A stretch of DNA of 33,022 nucleotides from an uncultured Eggerthellaceae bacterium (GTDB lineage: Bacteria; Actinomycetota; Coriobacteriia; Coriobacteriales; Eggerthellaceae). Position numbers and translations under genes: made by a program. Location of the stretch: contig CAKTYF010000010.1 in assembly GCA_934631995.1 (NCBI GenBank), forward strand, positions 1-33,022. The letters run 5' to 3'. Below, piece after piece: positions 25,813-32,618 of this stretch. Each line of letters opens with the position of its first letter. The first letter of the stretch is position 1. The notes below the pieces were generated by a model. That model saw nothing but the letters and a program-made list of their open reading frames with translations. It was not told the DNA's origin and did not search any database.

Positions 25813-26478
25813 ATGTTATTTGAGGCTGCGCCCTATGTGACGCTTTCTAATACCCCTGATGAACCGAGTGTTTTCGAGATAGAAGAAAAGAAATCGCGTT
25901 TTATCGGCCGTGCGTGTCACGTGGAAAACGAGGAACAAGCACGTGAGTTTGTGACACGTGTCCGCACACTGGAACATGATGCGCGTCACAACGTGTTTGC
26001 GTTTTTGACGTGCGGGGGTCCTGCGAATGCGGGTGCGGTTCCCGTAGAGCGCCAAAGCGACGATGGCGAGCCGCAGAAAACCGCTGGCTTGCCAGTGCTT
26101 GAAGTCATTCGTGGCGCGGAGCTGAAAGATGTTGTGGTAGTGGTCACACGCTATTTCGGCGGAACGCTGCTGGGAACGGGTGGGTTGGTGCGCGCGTATA
26201 CGAAGGCGGCGCAAGGTGCATTGGAAAATGCCCAGGTCGTATCAATGATTTCTTGCGTGGATGTTCAGGTTGTCATGCCGTATTCGCTGTACGATACGGC
26301 GCTGTATATGCTTGAGAAGGCTGCTGCGAAAGTGCTCAGCACCGGATTTACCGATCAAGTGACGCTTTTCTTCCGCATGAAGGAAGGCGAAGTTGACCCT
26401 GTGGTGGAAAGCTTGCGTGAGCTGTTAGCAGGGCGCGGTGAATTGGTGACGGGCGACCCTCATTTGGATTCCTGGTAA
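25813..26478 (+). CDS. yigZ: YigZ/IMPACT family protein
   Basis: UPF0029/IMPACT family protein of 221 residues, with an N-terminal domain (about 1-135) containing EEKKSRFIGRACHV, the DARHNVFAF segment, SDDGEPQKTAGLPVLEV and VVVVTRYFGGTLLGTGGLVR, and a C-terminal ferredoxin-like domain. Role uncertain; relatives affect translation. GGGAG lies six bases before the ATG. It follows the ccm genes and converges on the metal-domain gene with 35 bases between. Confidence 0.95.
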   Translation: MLFEAAPYVTLSNTPDEPSVFEIEEKKSRFIGRACHVENEEQAREFVTRVRTLEHDARHNVFAFLTCGGPANAGAVPVERQSDDGEPQKTAGLPVLEVIRGAELKDVVVVVTRYFGGTLLGTGGLVRAYTKAAQGALENAQVVSMISCVDVQVVMPYSLYDTALYMLEKAAAKVLSTGFTDQVTLFFRMKEGEVDPVVESLRELLAGRGELVTGDPHLDSW

Positions 26479-26513
26479 GGTGCGCCCGAGCTGGTCACGT
26501 TCGAAATAGCGTG

Positions 26514-26768
26514 CTAAAAAATGCCGAAACGCCGTTTCTTTTCGGGCGCTTGCTCGGTGCGAATCCCCGTGAAATCATAACCGGTCGCTTCAATCACACC
26601 GCGCACTTCTTCTTCGGTTAGTTCGCGACCGATTTCCAGGGTGACCTGCTTTTTCTTGCGCGAGGCTTTGACTTTTTTCGCTTCGGGGAACGCTTGTCTT
26701 ATTGCGCCGGCAACATGAGTTTCGCACATGCCGCACATCATGCCGTCTACGCCAATGGTGATGTTCAT
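26514..26768 (-). CDS. Heavy-metal-associated (HMA) domain protein
   Basis: An 84-residue small metal-binding protein. The first 67 residues form an HMA fold (MNITIGVDGMMCGMCETHVA), with the metal pair in M-x-C-x2-C at Cys12 and Cys15. The tail is basic (PEKKRRFGIF). Such proteins usually carry copper or another soft metal. The start overlaps the stop of the upstream gene (ATGA), so it is coupled to the FeoB-associated protein. This link suggests a metal-handling unit next to feoB, with metal identity unknown. Confidence 0.85.
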   Translation of the reverse strand: MNITIGVDGMMCGMCETHVAGAIRQAFPEAKKVKASRKKKQVTLEIGRELTEEEVRGVIEATGYDFTGIRTEQAPEKKRRFGIF

Positions 26769-27052
26769 GCGCGCTTCCCTTCGCCTGGCTTTTGCGCGGC
26801 TGCTTCCGCATCGGCAACGGCATTGACGGCGGTAGCCGAGCTGACGGGCGCCTTCGCCCCCTTCGCTTCCTTCTCCATATGACGCACCATGTCGTCCACA
26901 GCCGAGCACGATGCTGGCTTTGCGCCGCCCGAGCAGCCAGTGCATCCGCCGCAGCTTCCCTTGCCGCTTTTGTGGTCGTTTACAATGCTGCGGATAGCCA
27001 GCGCCACAATAAGCACCAGCACGGCAAGTACTATCCAAGATCCCAAATTCAT
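26765..27052 (-). CDS. FeoB-associated Cys-rich membrane protein
   Basis: A 95-residue protein with one N-terminal transmembrane helix (NLGSWIVLAVLVLIVALAI) and a Cys-rich motif, GSCGGCTGCSGG, then an additional Cys, as in the FeoB-associated Cys-rich (attachment p12) family. The Ala-rich C-terminal half (about 65-95) is low complexity. ATG at 27052 has AGGAG five bases upstream. It lies downstream of feoB behind a terminator, so it may be transcribed separately. Confidence 0.8.
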   Translation of the reverse strand: MNLGSWIVLAVLVLIVALAIRSIVNDHKSGKGSCGGCTGCSGGAKPASCSAVDDMVRHMEKEAKGAKAPVSSATAVNAVADAEAAAQKPGEGKRA

Positions 27053-27065
27053 ACGAGCTCCTGAC

Positions 27066-27087
27066 AAGGGCTTTTGCAAAGGCCCTT
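27066..27087 (-). other. Hairpin just upstream of the Cys-rich protein ribosome site
   Basis: AAGGGC and GCCCTT arms with an inner TTTGCAAA form a nearly complete 22-base palindrome. It ends a few bases before the AGGAG of the Cys-rich gene and could affect translation start or RNA stability. Confidence 0.45.
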
Positions 27088-27149
27088 CGAAAACAGTTCG
27101 AAAAAGTGTCTAAAAACGTGCGATTACATCTTATGCACTATCTTACTAA

Positions 27150-27185
27150 AAAAGGCTGGGAAGGTGTTCGCCCGCCCAGCCTTTT
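27150..27185. terminator. Terminator after feoB
   Basis: AAAAGGCTGGG (27150-27160) pairs with CCCAGCCTTTT (27175-27185). On the minus strand it is followed by a run of T, so it ends feoB transcription. Confidence 0.92.
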
Positions 27186-27206
27186 CGTTGTTGCGAAGCC
27201 AGCGAA

Positions 27207-29675
27207 CTAGTCGTTGAGCTGCTTCTTTGCGTACTTGTTCGGACGGAACAGCAAGTACAGGATGCCAGCAACCAGCGCAATGGCAACAATCGTTCCAATG
27301 CCAAACGCGCATTCGCCGGTTCCCAGGCCAATGAACTGGTAGCAAATGAATGCGATTACGTAGGCAACCAGGCATTCATAGCCCCAGGCGGCGGCGGCCC
27401 ACTTGATGCCGCCCATTTCCTTCAAAATGGCGCTCATAGCTGCGAAGCACGGGATGCACAGCAGGTTAAACGCCAGGAAGCTGAAGCCAGCGGCCGTAGG
27501 CAGGGCGGCTTGAACTGCGGCATACCAGCCTTCGGGGCAGGCGTAAAGAATGCCCAGCGTAGACACGATGTTTTCCTTGGCGGTAATGCCCACGATAGAC
27601 GCTGCGGTGGCTTGCCATGTACCCCAACCCAGGGGAGCGAAGATGCCCGAGATAGCACCGCCGATAGCAGCCAGCATGGAGTCGGCCTGATCCTCGACCG
27701 CGCCGAATGCGCCATCGACAAATCCGTACGTGCTTAGGAACCAAATGACGATGGTCGCCAGCAACAGAACGGTAAGGGCCTTCTTGACGAATGCCATGCA
27801 ACGTTCGCCTGTGGCGCGCATAACGCTACCGAAGGAGGGCAGGTGGTAGGCAGGAAGCTCCATAACGAACGGGGTGGCTTCGCCGGCGAAGGCCTTGAAC
27901 TTCTTCAAGATGATGCCGGAAAGCAGCACGCAGGCAATGCCCATGAAGTACGCGCATGGGGCAACCCACCAGGCACCGCCGAACACGGCGCCCGCGATCA
28001 ACGCGATGAACGGGAGTTTTGCACCGCAGGGAACAAACGTTGCGGTCATAACGGTCATGCGACGGTCGTTCAAGTTCTCAATGGTGCGGCTTGCCATAAC
28101 ACCCGGAACGCCGCAGCCAGAGCTGATAAGCAGCGGAATGAAGGACTTACCGGACAGGCCGAAGCGGCGGAAGATGCGGTCCAGAATGAACGCAACGCGG
28201 GACGTGTAGCCGCACAGTTCCAGGAAGGACAGCAGCAAGAACAGGATGAACATCTGCGGCAAGAAGCCCAGCATGGCGCCCAGACCAGCAACAATGCCGT
28301 CGAAGATCAAACCGTGCAGCCAGCCGTCTTCATCAAGACCAAGAGAGCTGGTCAGGCTTTCCAGCAGCGCGGGGATGCCGGGAATCCAAATGCCGTACTC
28401 AGTGGGGTCGGGGCCCAGCTCAGCTGCGGTCTCCAGAGCCTCGGCGCGGGCTTCGTTTTCTTCATCGCCCAGGGTGTTTTTCGCCAGGTAGGAAATAGCA
28501 GTTGCTGCTTCGGTATCGTCACCTGCGGCCTCTTGCAGCACGCCGATGGCTTCGTTGTAGGCTTCGCGGTCAACTTCAACCATTTCGCCTTCGCCGGACT
28601 CATCGTCGTAGTCCTGATACGTGCCGCCAATGCCGGTTTCAACAATGCCCAGGGCGCTTTCAAACTCGTCGTTGACCTCGTCAAAGTCGGCTTGCGCGCC
28701 ATCGACGCCCACAATGGGTGCCGGATCCAGGAACCAACCATCGCCGAACACGCCATCGTTTGCCCAGTCGGTGGCTACGCCGCCAACGGTGGTAACGGAC
28801 AGGTAGTACACCAGGAACATGACCACGGCGAAAATGGGCAACGCCAAAATGCGGTTCGTGACCACGCGGTCAATCTTGTCGGAAATGGATTCCTTCTTGC
28901 TGCCGGCGCCCTTAGTGGCAACGTCGTTGATGATGCTGCCAATCCATTCGTAGCGCTCGTTGATGATGGCGCTTTCGGCGGTATCATCGCAGGCAAGTTC
29001 GATGGCTTTTTGCTGCTCGGATACGTCGGGCATGCCTTGAATGCCTTCGCCGATCTTGTCATCGCCTTCCAGCAGCTTCACGGCGTAGAAGCGGCGCACG
29101 GCGGGGTCAATGGAATCAGGGAGCTTGGCGGTTACGGCCTTCACGGCAGGCTCGATGGCCTGGGTAAACGTCATGCCAGCGGGAGCTGCTTTGGAGGCAA
29201 GGTCACCCATGGCGGCAACCAGCGCGTCAATGCCTTCGCCTTTCAGTGCAGAGATCTCAATGACATCGGCCGCGCCCAGCTTCTCACGCAGCACATCAAT
29301 GTTGATGGTGTCGCCGTTTTTGCGCACAACGTCCATCATGTTGATGGCTACCAGAACGGGAAGTCCCAGGTCAAGCAGCTGCGTGGTCAGGTACAGGTTG
29401 CGCTCCAGGTTGGAGCCGTCAATGATGTTGATAATGGCGTCGGGGCGCTCGTTGATGATGAATTTACGTGCAACAACTTCTTCAAGCGTGTAGGGAGAAA
29501 GAGAATAGATGCCCGGAAGGTCAACAATTTGGAAGTCTTTGTTGGCTTTGCAGGCGCCTTCTTTCTTTTCCACGGTAACGCCCGGCCAGTTGCCGACGCG
29601 TTGGTTTGAGCCGGTCAGGGCGTTGAAGAGAGTCGTTTTGCCGCAATTGGGATTGCCGGCTAGTGCGAACCTCAT
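27207..29675 (-). CDS. feoB: Ferrous iron transporter FeoB
   Basis: GTP-dependent ferrous iron uptake protein, 822 residues. The G domain has GNPNCGKTT (7-15), DLPG (52-55), NMMD (112-115) and SALKGEG (142-148). The membrane part follows from about 275, with two gate regions containing SSGCGVPGVMASRTIEN and IPCFAAMSAILKEM (Cys residues visible). An acidic insert of about 115 residues (about 315-432) lies after the first membrane helix, in a loop expected outside the cell; E. coli FeoB has only a short stretch there. ATG at 29675 has AAAGGA six bases upstream and gives the canonical MRFALAGNPN start. Promoter and operator-like sites lie at 29836-29853. Confidence 0.96.
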   Translation of the reverse strand: MRFALAGNPNCGKTTLFNALTGSNQRVGNWPGVTVEKKEGACKANKDFQIVDLPGIYSLSPYTLEEVVARKFIINERPDAIINIIDGSNLERNLYLTTQLLDLGLPVLVAINMMDVVRKNGDTINIDVLREKLGAADVIEISALKGEGIDALVAAMGDLASKAAPAGMTFTQAIEPAVKAVTAKLPDSIDPAVRRFYAVKLLEGDDKIGEGIQGMPDVSEQQKAIELACDDTAESAIINERYEWIGSIINDVATKGAGSKKESISDKIDRVVTNRILALPIFAVVMFLVYYLSVTTVGGVATDWANDGVFGDGWFLDPAPIVGVDGAQADFDEVNDEFESALGIVETGIGGTYQDYDDESGEGEMVEVDREAYNEAIGVLQEAAGDDTEAATAISYLAKNTLGDEENEARAEALETAAELGPDPTEYGIWIPGIPALLESLTSSLGLDEDGWLHGLIFDGIVAGLGAMLGFLPQMFILFLLLSFLELCGYTSRVAFILDRIFRRFGLSGKSFIPLLISSGCGVPGVMASRTIENLNDRRMTVMTATFVPCGAKLPFIALIAGAVFGGAWWVAPCAYFMGIACVLLSGIILKKFKAFAGEATPFVMELPAYHLPSFGSVMRATGERCMAFVKKALTVLLLATIVIWFLSTYGFVDGAFGAVEDQADSMLAAIGGAISGIFAPLGWGTWQATAASIVGITAKENIVSTLGILYACPEGWYAAVQAALPTAAGFSFLAFNLLCIPCFAAMSAILKEMGGIKWAAAAWGYECLVAYVIAFICYQFIGLGTGECAFGIGTIVAIALVAGILYLLFRPNKYAKKQLND

Positions 29676-29835
29676 GTTCGATCCTTTCGTTTGCGGGTGA
29701 GTTTTCGGTGCTTTTCGGCGGGCCCTTGGCGGCGTTTTGCAGCGTTTTTCCTGGTTGAGCGGCTGGGCTTTTGTTTTGCCCAATCGCGCCTTGGTGGCGC
29801 TGGCTTGCTATGCCGTGCTGCGTTGTGCGAACCGA

Positions 29836-29853
29836 TTGTTAGCAGCGGTTAAC
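29836..29853 (-). promoter_or_regulatory. feoB promoter region with 16-bp operator-like palindrome
   Basis: GTTAGCAGCGGTTAAC (29838-29853, plus strand) matches the motif at the feoA promoter and at 32502. On the minus strand TAACAA (29836-29841) overlaps its end in the same register as the -10 of the feoA promoter. The -35 is weak, so feoB may depend both on this site and on readthrough from feoA. Confidence 0.5.
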
Positions 29854-29863
29854 TCGTGTTCCT

Positions 29864-29885
29864 AAAAAATGCCGCTTCCTGCGGC
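29864..29885 (-). terminator. Terminator after the second feoA
   Basis: GCCGC and GCGGC arms with a five-base loop, followed on the minus strand by ATTTTTT. Located 27 bases after the feoA stop, it separates feoA from feoB. Confidence 0.75.
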
Positions 29886-29911
29886 AAGAATGAAGAGGGA
29901 AGGCTCTGTGC

Positions 29912-30133
29912 CTACTCGACTTCAACCATAGTGGCGTCTTCCTTGCGAAGGGTCAGTTCGTAACCACGAACTGTCACTTCAACGGGATCGCCCAAAGGGG
30001 CAACTTTGCGCACGTAAATTGTGCAGCCCTTGGTGATGCCCATGTCCATAATGCGGCGTTTGATGCCGCCTTCGCCGTGGATTTTGACGGCTTTGACGGT
30101 TTCGCCACTTTGAACATCGCGCAATGTCTTCAT
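29912..30133 (-). CDS. feoA: FeoA family protein (second copy, next to feoB)
   Basis: A 73-residue SH3-like protein that assists FeoB at the inner face of the membrane. It begins MKTLRDVQSGETVKAV and contains RRIMDMGITKGCTIYVRKVA, DPVEVTVRGYELTLRKEDA, typical of FeoA. GAGAGGAGG lies four bases before ATG 30133, one of the strongest ribosome sites here and complementary to the CU tract of the candidate RNA at 32.5 kb. It is the second of two feoA genes. Confidence 0.93.
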   Translation of the reverse strand: MKTLRDVQSGETVKAVKIHGEGGIKRRIMDMGITKGCTIYVRKVAPLGDPVEVTVRGYELTLRKEDATMVEVE

Positions 30134-30285
30134 GGAGCCTCCTCTCAAATAAGTGCAAAACGGGTCGCTAACAGTTGCCGTTGTTGGGGTGATGCGTGGG
30201 ATACGTTTAGACGCACAGGGGCACACTTTCTCTACCAGCCGCATTTGGGCTGGTCAGGTGCAATTCCATGCGTCCGGTGCGAATC

Positions 30286-30495
30286 TTAGATCATGATGCT
30301 TTTGGCCATTTGTTCGGAAAGCGCCACGCGGGTGCCCTTCACGTTCACAATGATGTTGCCATCGAAATGCGAAACGACCGTGATGGGTTCGCCCGGCAAA
30401 AAGCCCATGTCCTGCAAATGACGGCCAAGGTCGCCACCCACTTTGAGCTGTTTAACGCGGTAATTGCCGGTTTCTCTCAACTCTGACAGTACCAT
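30286..30495 (-). CDS. feoA: FeoA family protein (first copy)
   Basis: A 69-residue FeoA: VLSELRETGNYRVKQLKVGG, DLGRHLQDMGFLPGEPITVV, then NVKGTRVALSEQMAKSIMI. It is only distantly similar to the other copy, so the two are not a recent duplicate. GAGGA lies upstream of ATG 30495. It is the promoter-proximal gene of the feo group, directly behind the operator-bearing promoter, with 152 bases between it and the second feoA. Confidence 0.92.
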   Translation of the reverse strand: MVLSELRETGNYRVKQLKVGGDLGRHLQDMGFLPGEPITVVSHFDGNIIVNVKGTRVALSEQMAKSIMI

Positions 30496-30536
30496 GATGA
30501 TCCTCGTTTCCCTTTTGCGTCTCCTTAACAAAGCGT

Positions 30537-30552
30537 GTTAGCTTTGGTGAAC
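30537..30552. promoter_or_regulatory. Operator-like site, feoA promoter, proximal
   Basis: GTTAGCTTTGGTGAAC, an inverted repeat of GTTMRC half sites with a four-base centre, located at or just after the predicted transcription start. Confidence 0.55.
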
Positions 30553-30558
30553 AAACAG

Positions 30559-30587
30559 ATGTTAGCGGGGGCGAACTCCTACGTCAA
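30559..30587 (-). promoter_or_regulatory. feoA promoter
   Basis: On the minus strand TTGACG (30582-30587), a 17-base spacer and TAACAT (30559-30564). The second operator-like site covers the -10 and most of the spacer, an arrangement expected for repression. Confidence 0.7.
30561..30576. promoter_or_regulatory. Operator-like site, feoA promoter, distal
   Basis: GTTAGCGGGGGCGAAC, same motif as at 30537 with a 24-base offset. A weaker relative, GTTGAATAACGTTAAC, lies at 30605-30620. Confidence 0.55.
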
Positions 30588-30620
30588 TACTTGGAATGAA
30601 AAAAGTTGAATAACGTTAAC

Positions 30621-31025
30621 ATCCATAGGTGAAGGGGAAGAGCGCACGTGGGGAAGGAAAGGTGTCGCCCGTGCAGACGCGCGCGGCGACATGGGCGCGC
30701 GCAGGGCAACGCGAGCAAAGGAAAGAGGTATGGGTGTGGATGGCGTGGCGGGCACGAGTGACAAGGATGGGCGCAGGTTTCTTCATTTATTCTGCAGCAA
30801 AAGATGGATCCCCGAATCCCGCCCTCGCTTGTTCGTCAATGCTGGGTAGTGAGTTGTGCAAAATAACCGTGCGCATGTTACATTGCTGGGCGTGCTTTGT
30901 GAGGCTTGGTTTCAAGACCAGGCGCCCGCCCGGTAGGCGCTACAGTGGTGCAGCTCCGTTCTCTGCCGCCGAGATCGCATTCGCCCGAACAGGCTACCGA
31001 TCGCCTTTGTTGTGCTCTTGCGCTG
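30621..31025. other. Gene-free stretch between feoA and the DIP1984 gene
   Basis: About 400 bases. I see one 7-bp inverted pair (TGTCGCC at 30663-30669 and GGCGACA at 30685-30691) and small hairpins near 30900-30945. The plus-strand open frame across it has no family resemblance and odd composition. No gene is supported. Confidence 0.5.
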
Positions 31026-31478
31026 TTATAGCAGCTCCGTGGTCCAGTTGAGTTCCTGAAGTTTTTCGTCTAAAACGCGCAGCTCTTTGGCATAAGAGTC
31101 TACCTCGCGGCGTAAATCGGGTACTTTCACCGTTGGGATCACCTTGATTTCGCTTCGGGAGTAGCGGTCAACAAGATGGCTTGCTTCTTCCAGGAATTCG
31201 CGCATGACCTTGACTTTCAGGCTCAAGGCATCGCGTTTAGCCAGCATTTGGGTGATAGTTGTGCCGTCGCAGACTGTTTGGCTGTTGGTCATATTGATGC
31301 GGGACATGAGCTCCTCCAGCCGTTCGATGCAGCTGTTAAGCTCTTGGATTAGGGCAGTGGGGTCTTCTGCGGGCGTCTCTCCCTCTTGCACTTTTGCGTT
31401 GCTGTTCAGTCGGTCGGAAAGCTCGGCAATACGTCTTTGCAGGTCGGCGCGCTCTGCAAGTGCGGTGGCAAGTTTCAT
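31026..31478 (-). CDS. DIP1984 family protein
   Basis: A 150-residue mainly helical protein of the DIP1984 (septicolysin-like) family. It begins MKLATALAERADLQRRIAEL and continues with LNSCIERLEELMSRINMTNS, TMLAKRDAL-type and RSEIKVIPTVKVPDLRREVD segments. Function unknown. ATG at 31478 was chosen because AAGGGGG lies upstream and the family N-terminus starts there; the longer open frame upstream is AT-rich and non-family. Confidence 0.87.
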   Translation of the reverse strand: MKLATALAERADLQRRIAELSDRLNSNAKVQEGETPAEDPTALIQELNSCIERLEELMSRINMTNSQTVCDGTTITQMLAKRDALSLKVKVMREFLEEASHLVDRYSRSEIKVIPTVKVPDLRREVDSYAKELRVLDEKLQELNWTTELL

Positions 31479-31564
31479 GGAATCCCCCTTCTGCTGTTTT
31501 GCCGGCAAATGCCAGCGTGCTGTTTTGAATGATTCCCCTTGTGCGCCTGTGATGCAATTATTGA

Positions 31565-31602
31565 TATTACGCAAAAATGAAGAAATTGAATATTGCGTAA
31601 TA
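31565..31602. promoter_or_regulatory. Inverted repeat upstream of the DIP1984 gene
   Basis: Perfect 10-base arms TATTACGCAA (31565-31574) and TTGCGTAATA (31593-31602) around an 18-base spacer, in an AT-rich stretch. On the minus strand TAATAT in the left arm could serve as a -10. It is a plausible operator for an unknown regulator. Confidence 0.5.
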
Positions 31603-31611
31603 GGATTCGTT

Positions 31612-31806
31612 GTGAAACTGATGCAAAGAAATGCATACTCGGATAGATTTAAGAGCACTATAGGGACGCCTGGTATCGAAGTTATTGCGGGTGCTGCGTT
31701 AAATCCAAGCACCCGAGAACGCAAAATAAGAAGAAGCTATCAACTTCTTTCGATTTTTAGGCAAGTGGCGTGCTCATCTGAAGCGCGCCACTTGCGTTTC
31801 AGATGA
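31612..31806 (+). CDS. Possible small basic ORF
   Basis: A 64-residue GTG-started frame (ATG at 31621 also in frame) with AGGA six bases upstream, directly behind the inverted repeat. Composition is AT-rich and the C-terminal half is basic (STRERKIRRSYQ). No family recognised, and it ends inside the interleaved repeat. It may be a chance frame or a remnant. Confidence 0.2.
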   Translation: MKLMQRNAYSDRFKSTIGTPGIEVIAGAALNPSTRERKIRRSYQLLSIFRQVACSSEARHLRFR

Positions 31807-31808
31807 GC
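31761..31808. repeat. Two interleaved inverted repeats (A-B-A'-B')
   Basis: A: GCAAGTGGCG (31761-31770) with CGCCACTTGC (31786-31795). B: GCTCATCTGAA (31772-31782) with TTCAGATGAGC (31798-31808). All arms are perfect. They cross rather than nest, so RNA of either strand can form one or the other hairpin, or an H-type pseudoknot. It lies 32 bases after the HIT gene stop. Confidence 0.85.
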
Positions 31809-31840
31809 GTGAACACCTGCAACTTATGCCGTGATGCGTG

Positions 31841-32209
31841 TTACTCGTGGTTTTCCAAACGCTGGGAGCCTTCGAACGTGAAGCGGCCCAGTTTCACGCC
31901 GCCCAGAATATGAACATGCAGGTGAGGCTGCGTTGCGGCAGAGTCGGGACCGGTGTTGATAACGGAACGGTAGCCGGATTCGCCGACGCCCTTAATCTTT
32001 GCAACTTCGGGCACAACCTTCCACAGCTTGCCCAAAAGCTCCTCGGGAACGTTATCTTGCAGGTTGGTGTAGTGCTTCTTCGGCACAACCAGCGTGTGAA
32101 TGGGGCACTCGGGCTCAATGTCGTCGAATGCGAAGAAATCGTTGTCTTCGTACACGATGTTCGTAGGGATTTCGCGTGCAATCAGTTTGCAGAACAAGCA
32201 ATCGTCCAT
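31841..32209 (-). CDS. HIT family nucleotide-binding protein (HinT-like)
   Basis: A 122-residue histidine triad protein. It starts DDCLFCKLIAREIPTNIVYE and has the catalytic HLHVHILGG triad near residue 97. HinT-type proteins hydrolyse nucleoside phosphoramidates. AGGAG lies five bases upstream of the ATG. Followed downstream by the interleaved repeat, with no U-rich terminator. Confidence 0.95.
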   Translation of the reverse strand: MDDCLFCKLIAREIPTNIVYEDNDFFAFDDIEPECPIHTLVVPKKHYTNLQDNVPEELLGKLWKVVPEVAKIKGVGESGYRSVINTGPDSAATQPHLHVHILGGVKLGRFTFEGSQRLENHE

Positions 32210-32449
32210 GACAACTCCTATCTTTTGGTCGATTATTGCTGATTATTTTACGCCTGGTTGGCGCGGGGTGTGTTGCGAATGGAATAAAGCGTAAGAAATT
32301 TGCGAAGAGAAGGGGTGCGGGTTCAGGCGCTGTGTCGCGCGGGGGTGGGTGTCAGCGTGGCAGCGCAGGGAGCGGATGCGGCTGCGCGGAGAGCGGAAGG
32401 CGCAGCGATACGAAAACCGCTCGTTGTGAAAAAAGTAAGAAAGGGGAAA
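32210..32449. other. Gene-free stretch upstream of the HIT gene
   Basis: GC-rich stretch with no supported ORF, repeat or RNA. The frames open across it lack ribosome sites and family motifs. Confidence 0.5.
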
Positions 32450-32466
32450 CTTTTTCGAAAAAGCTC

Positions 32467-32494
32467 TTGCACTGCGCGCGAAATACGGTATTAT
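32467..32494 (+). promoter_or_regulatory. Promoter of the candidate small RNA
   Basis: TTGCAC (32467-32472), a 16-base spacer and TATTAT (32489-32494). An AT-rich 14-base palindrome, CTTTTTCGAAAAAG (32450-32463), lies just upstream. Predicted start near 32501. Confidence 0.7.
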
Positions 32495-32501
32495 GCTCAT
32501 T

Positions 32502-32517
32502 GTTAACCAAGGTTAAC
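32502..32517. promoter_or_regulatory. Operator-like palindrome at the start of the candidate RNA
   Basis: GTTAACCAAGGTTAAC, the most symmetrical member of the motif seen at the feoA and feoB promoters. It overlaps the predicted transcription start. Confidence 0.6.
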
Positions 32518-32618
32518 AAACAAAGCAGTTGGCGAAGTTGCTAACCGGGGCAGTGGAAAGAGTCTCTTTGCAAACCTCCTCTCTCTTCTCTCTCCTCTTT
32601 ATCCACTGCAAAAAATAA

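Noticed and set aside
27843..29609. Very long plus-strand open frame (588 codons)
   Set aside because: It is antisense to feoB, whose family motifs are intact. The translated product is Asn/His/Gln-rich, as expected for a shadow frame.
30629..31051. Plus-strand frame of 140 codons between feoA and the DIP1984 gene
   Set aside because: No supported ribosome site, odd Arg/Trp/Cys composition, and no family resemblance.
29838..32517. DtxR/IdeR boxes at the feo promoters
   Set aside because: The half sites are in the opposite order to the DtxR consensus, so I report an unassigned operator instead.
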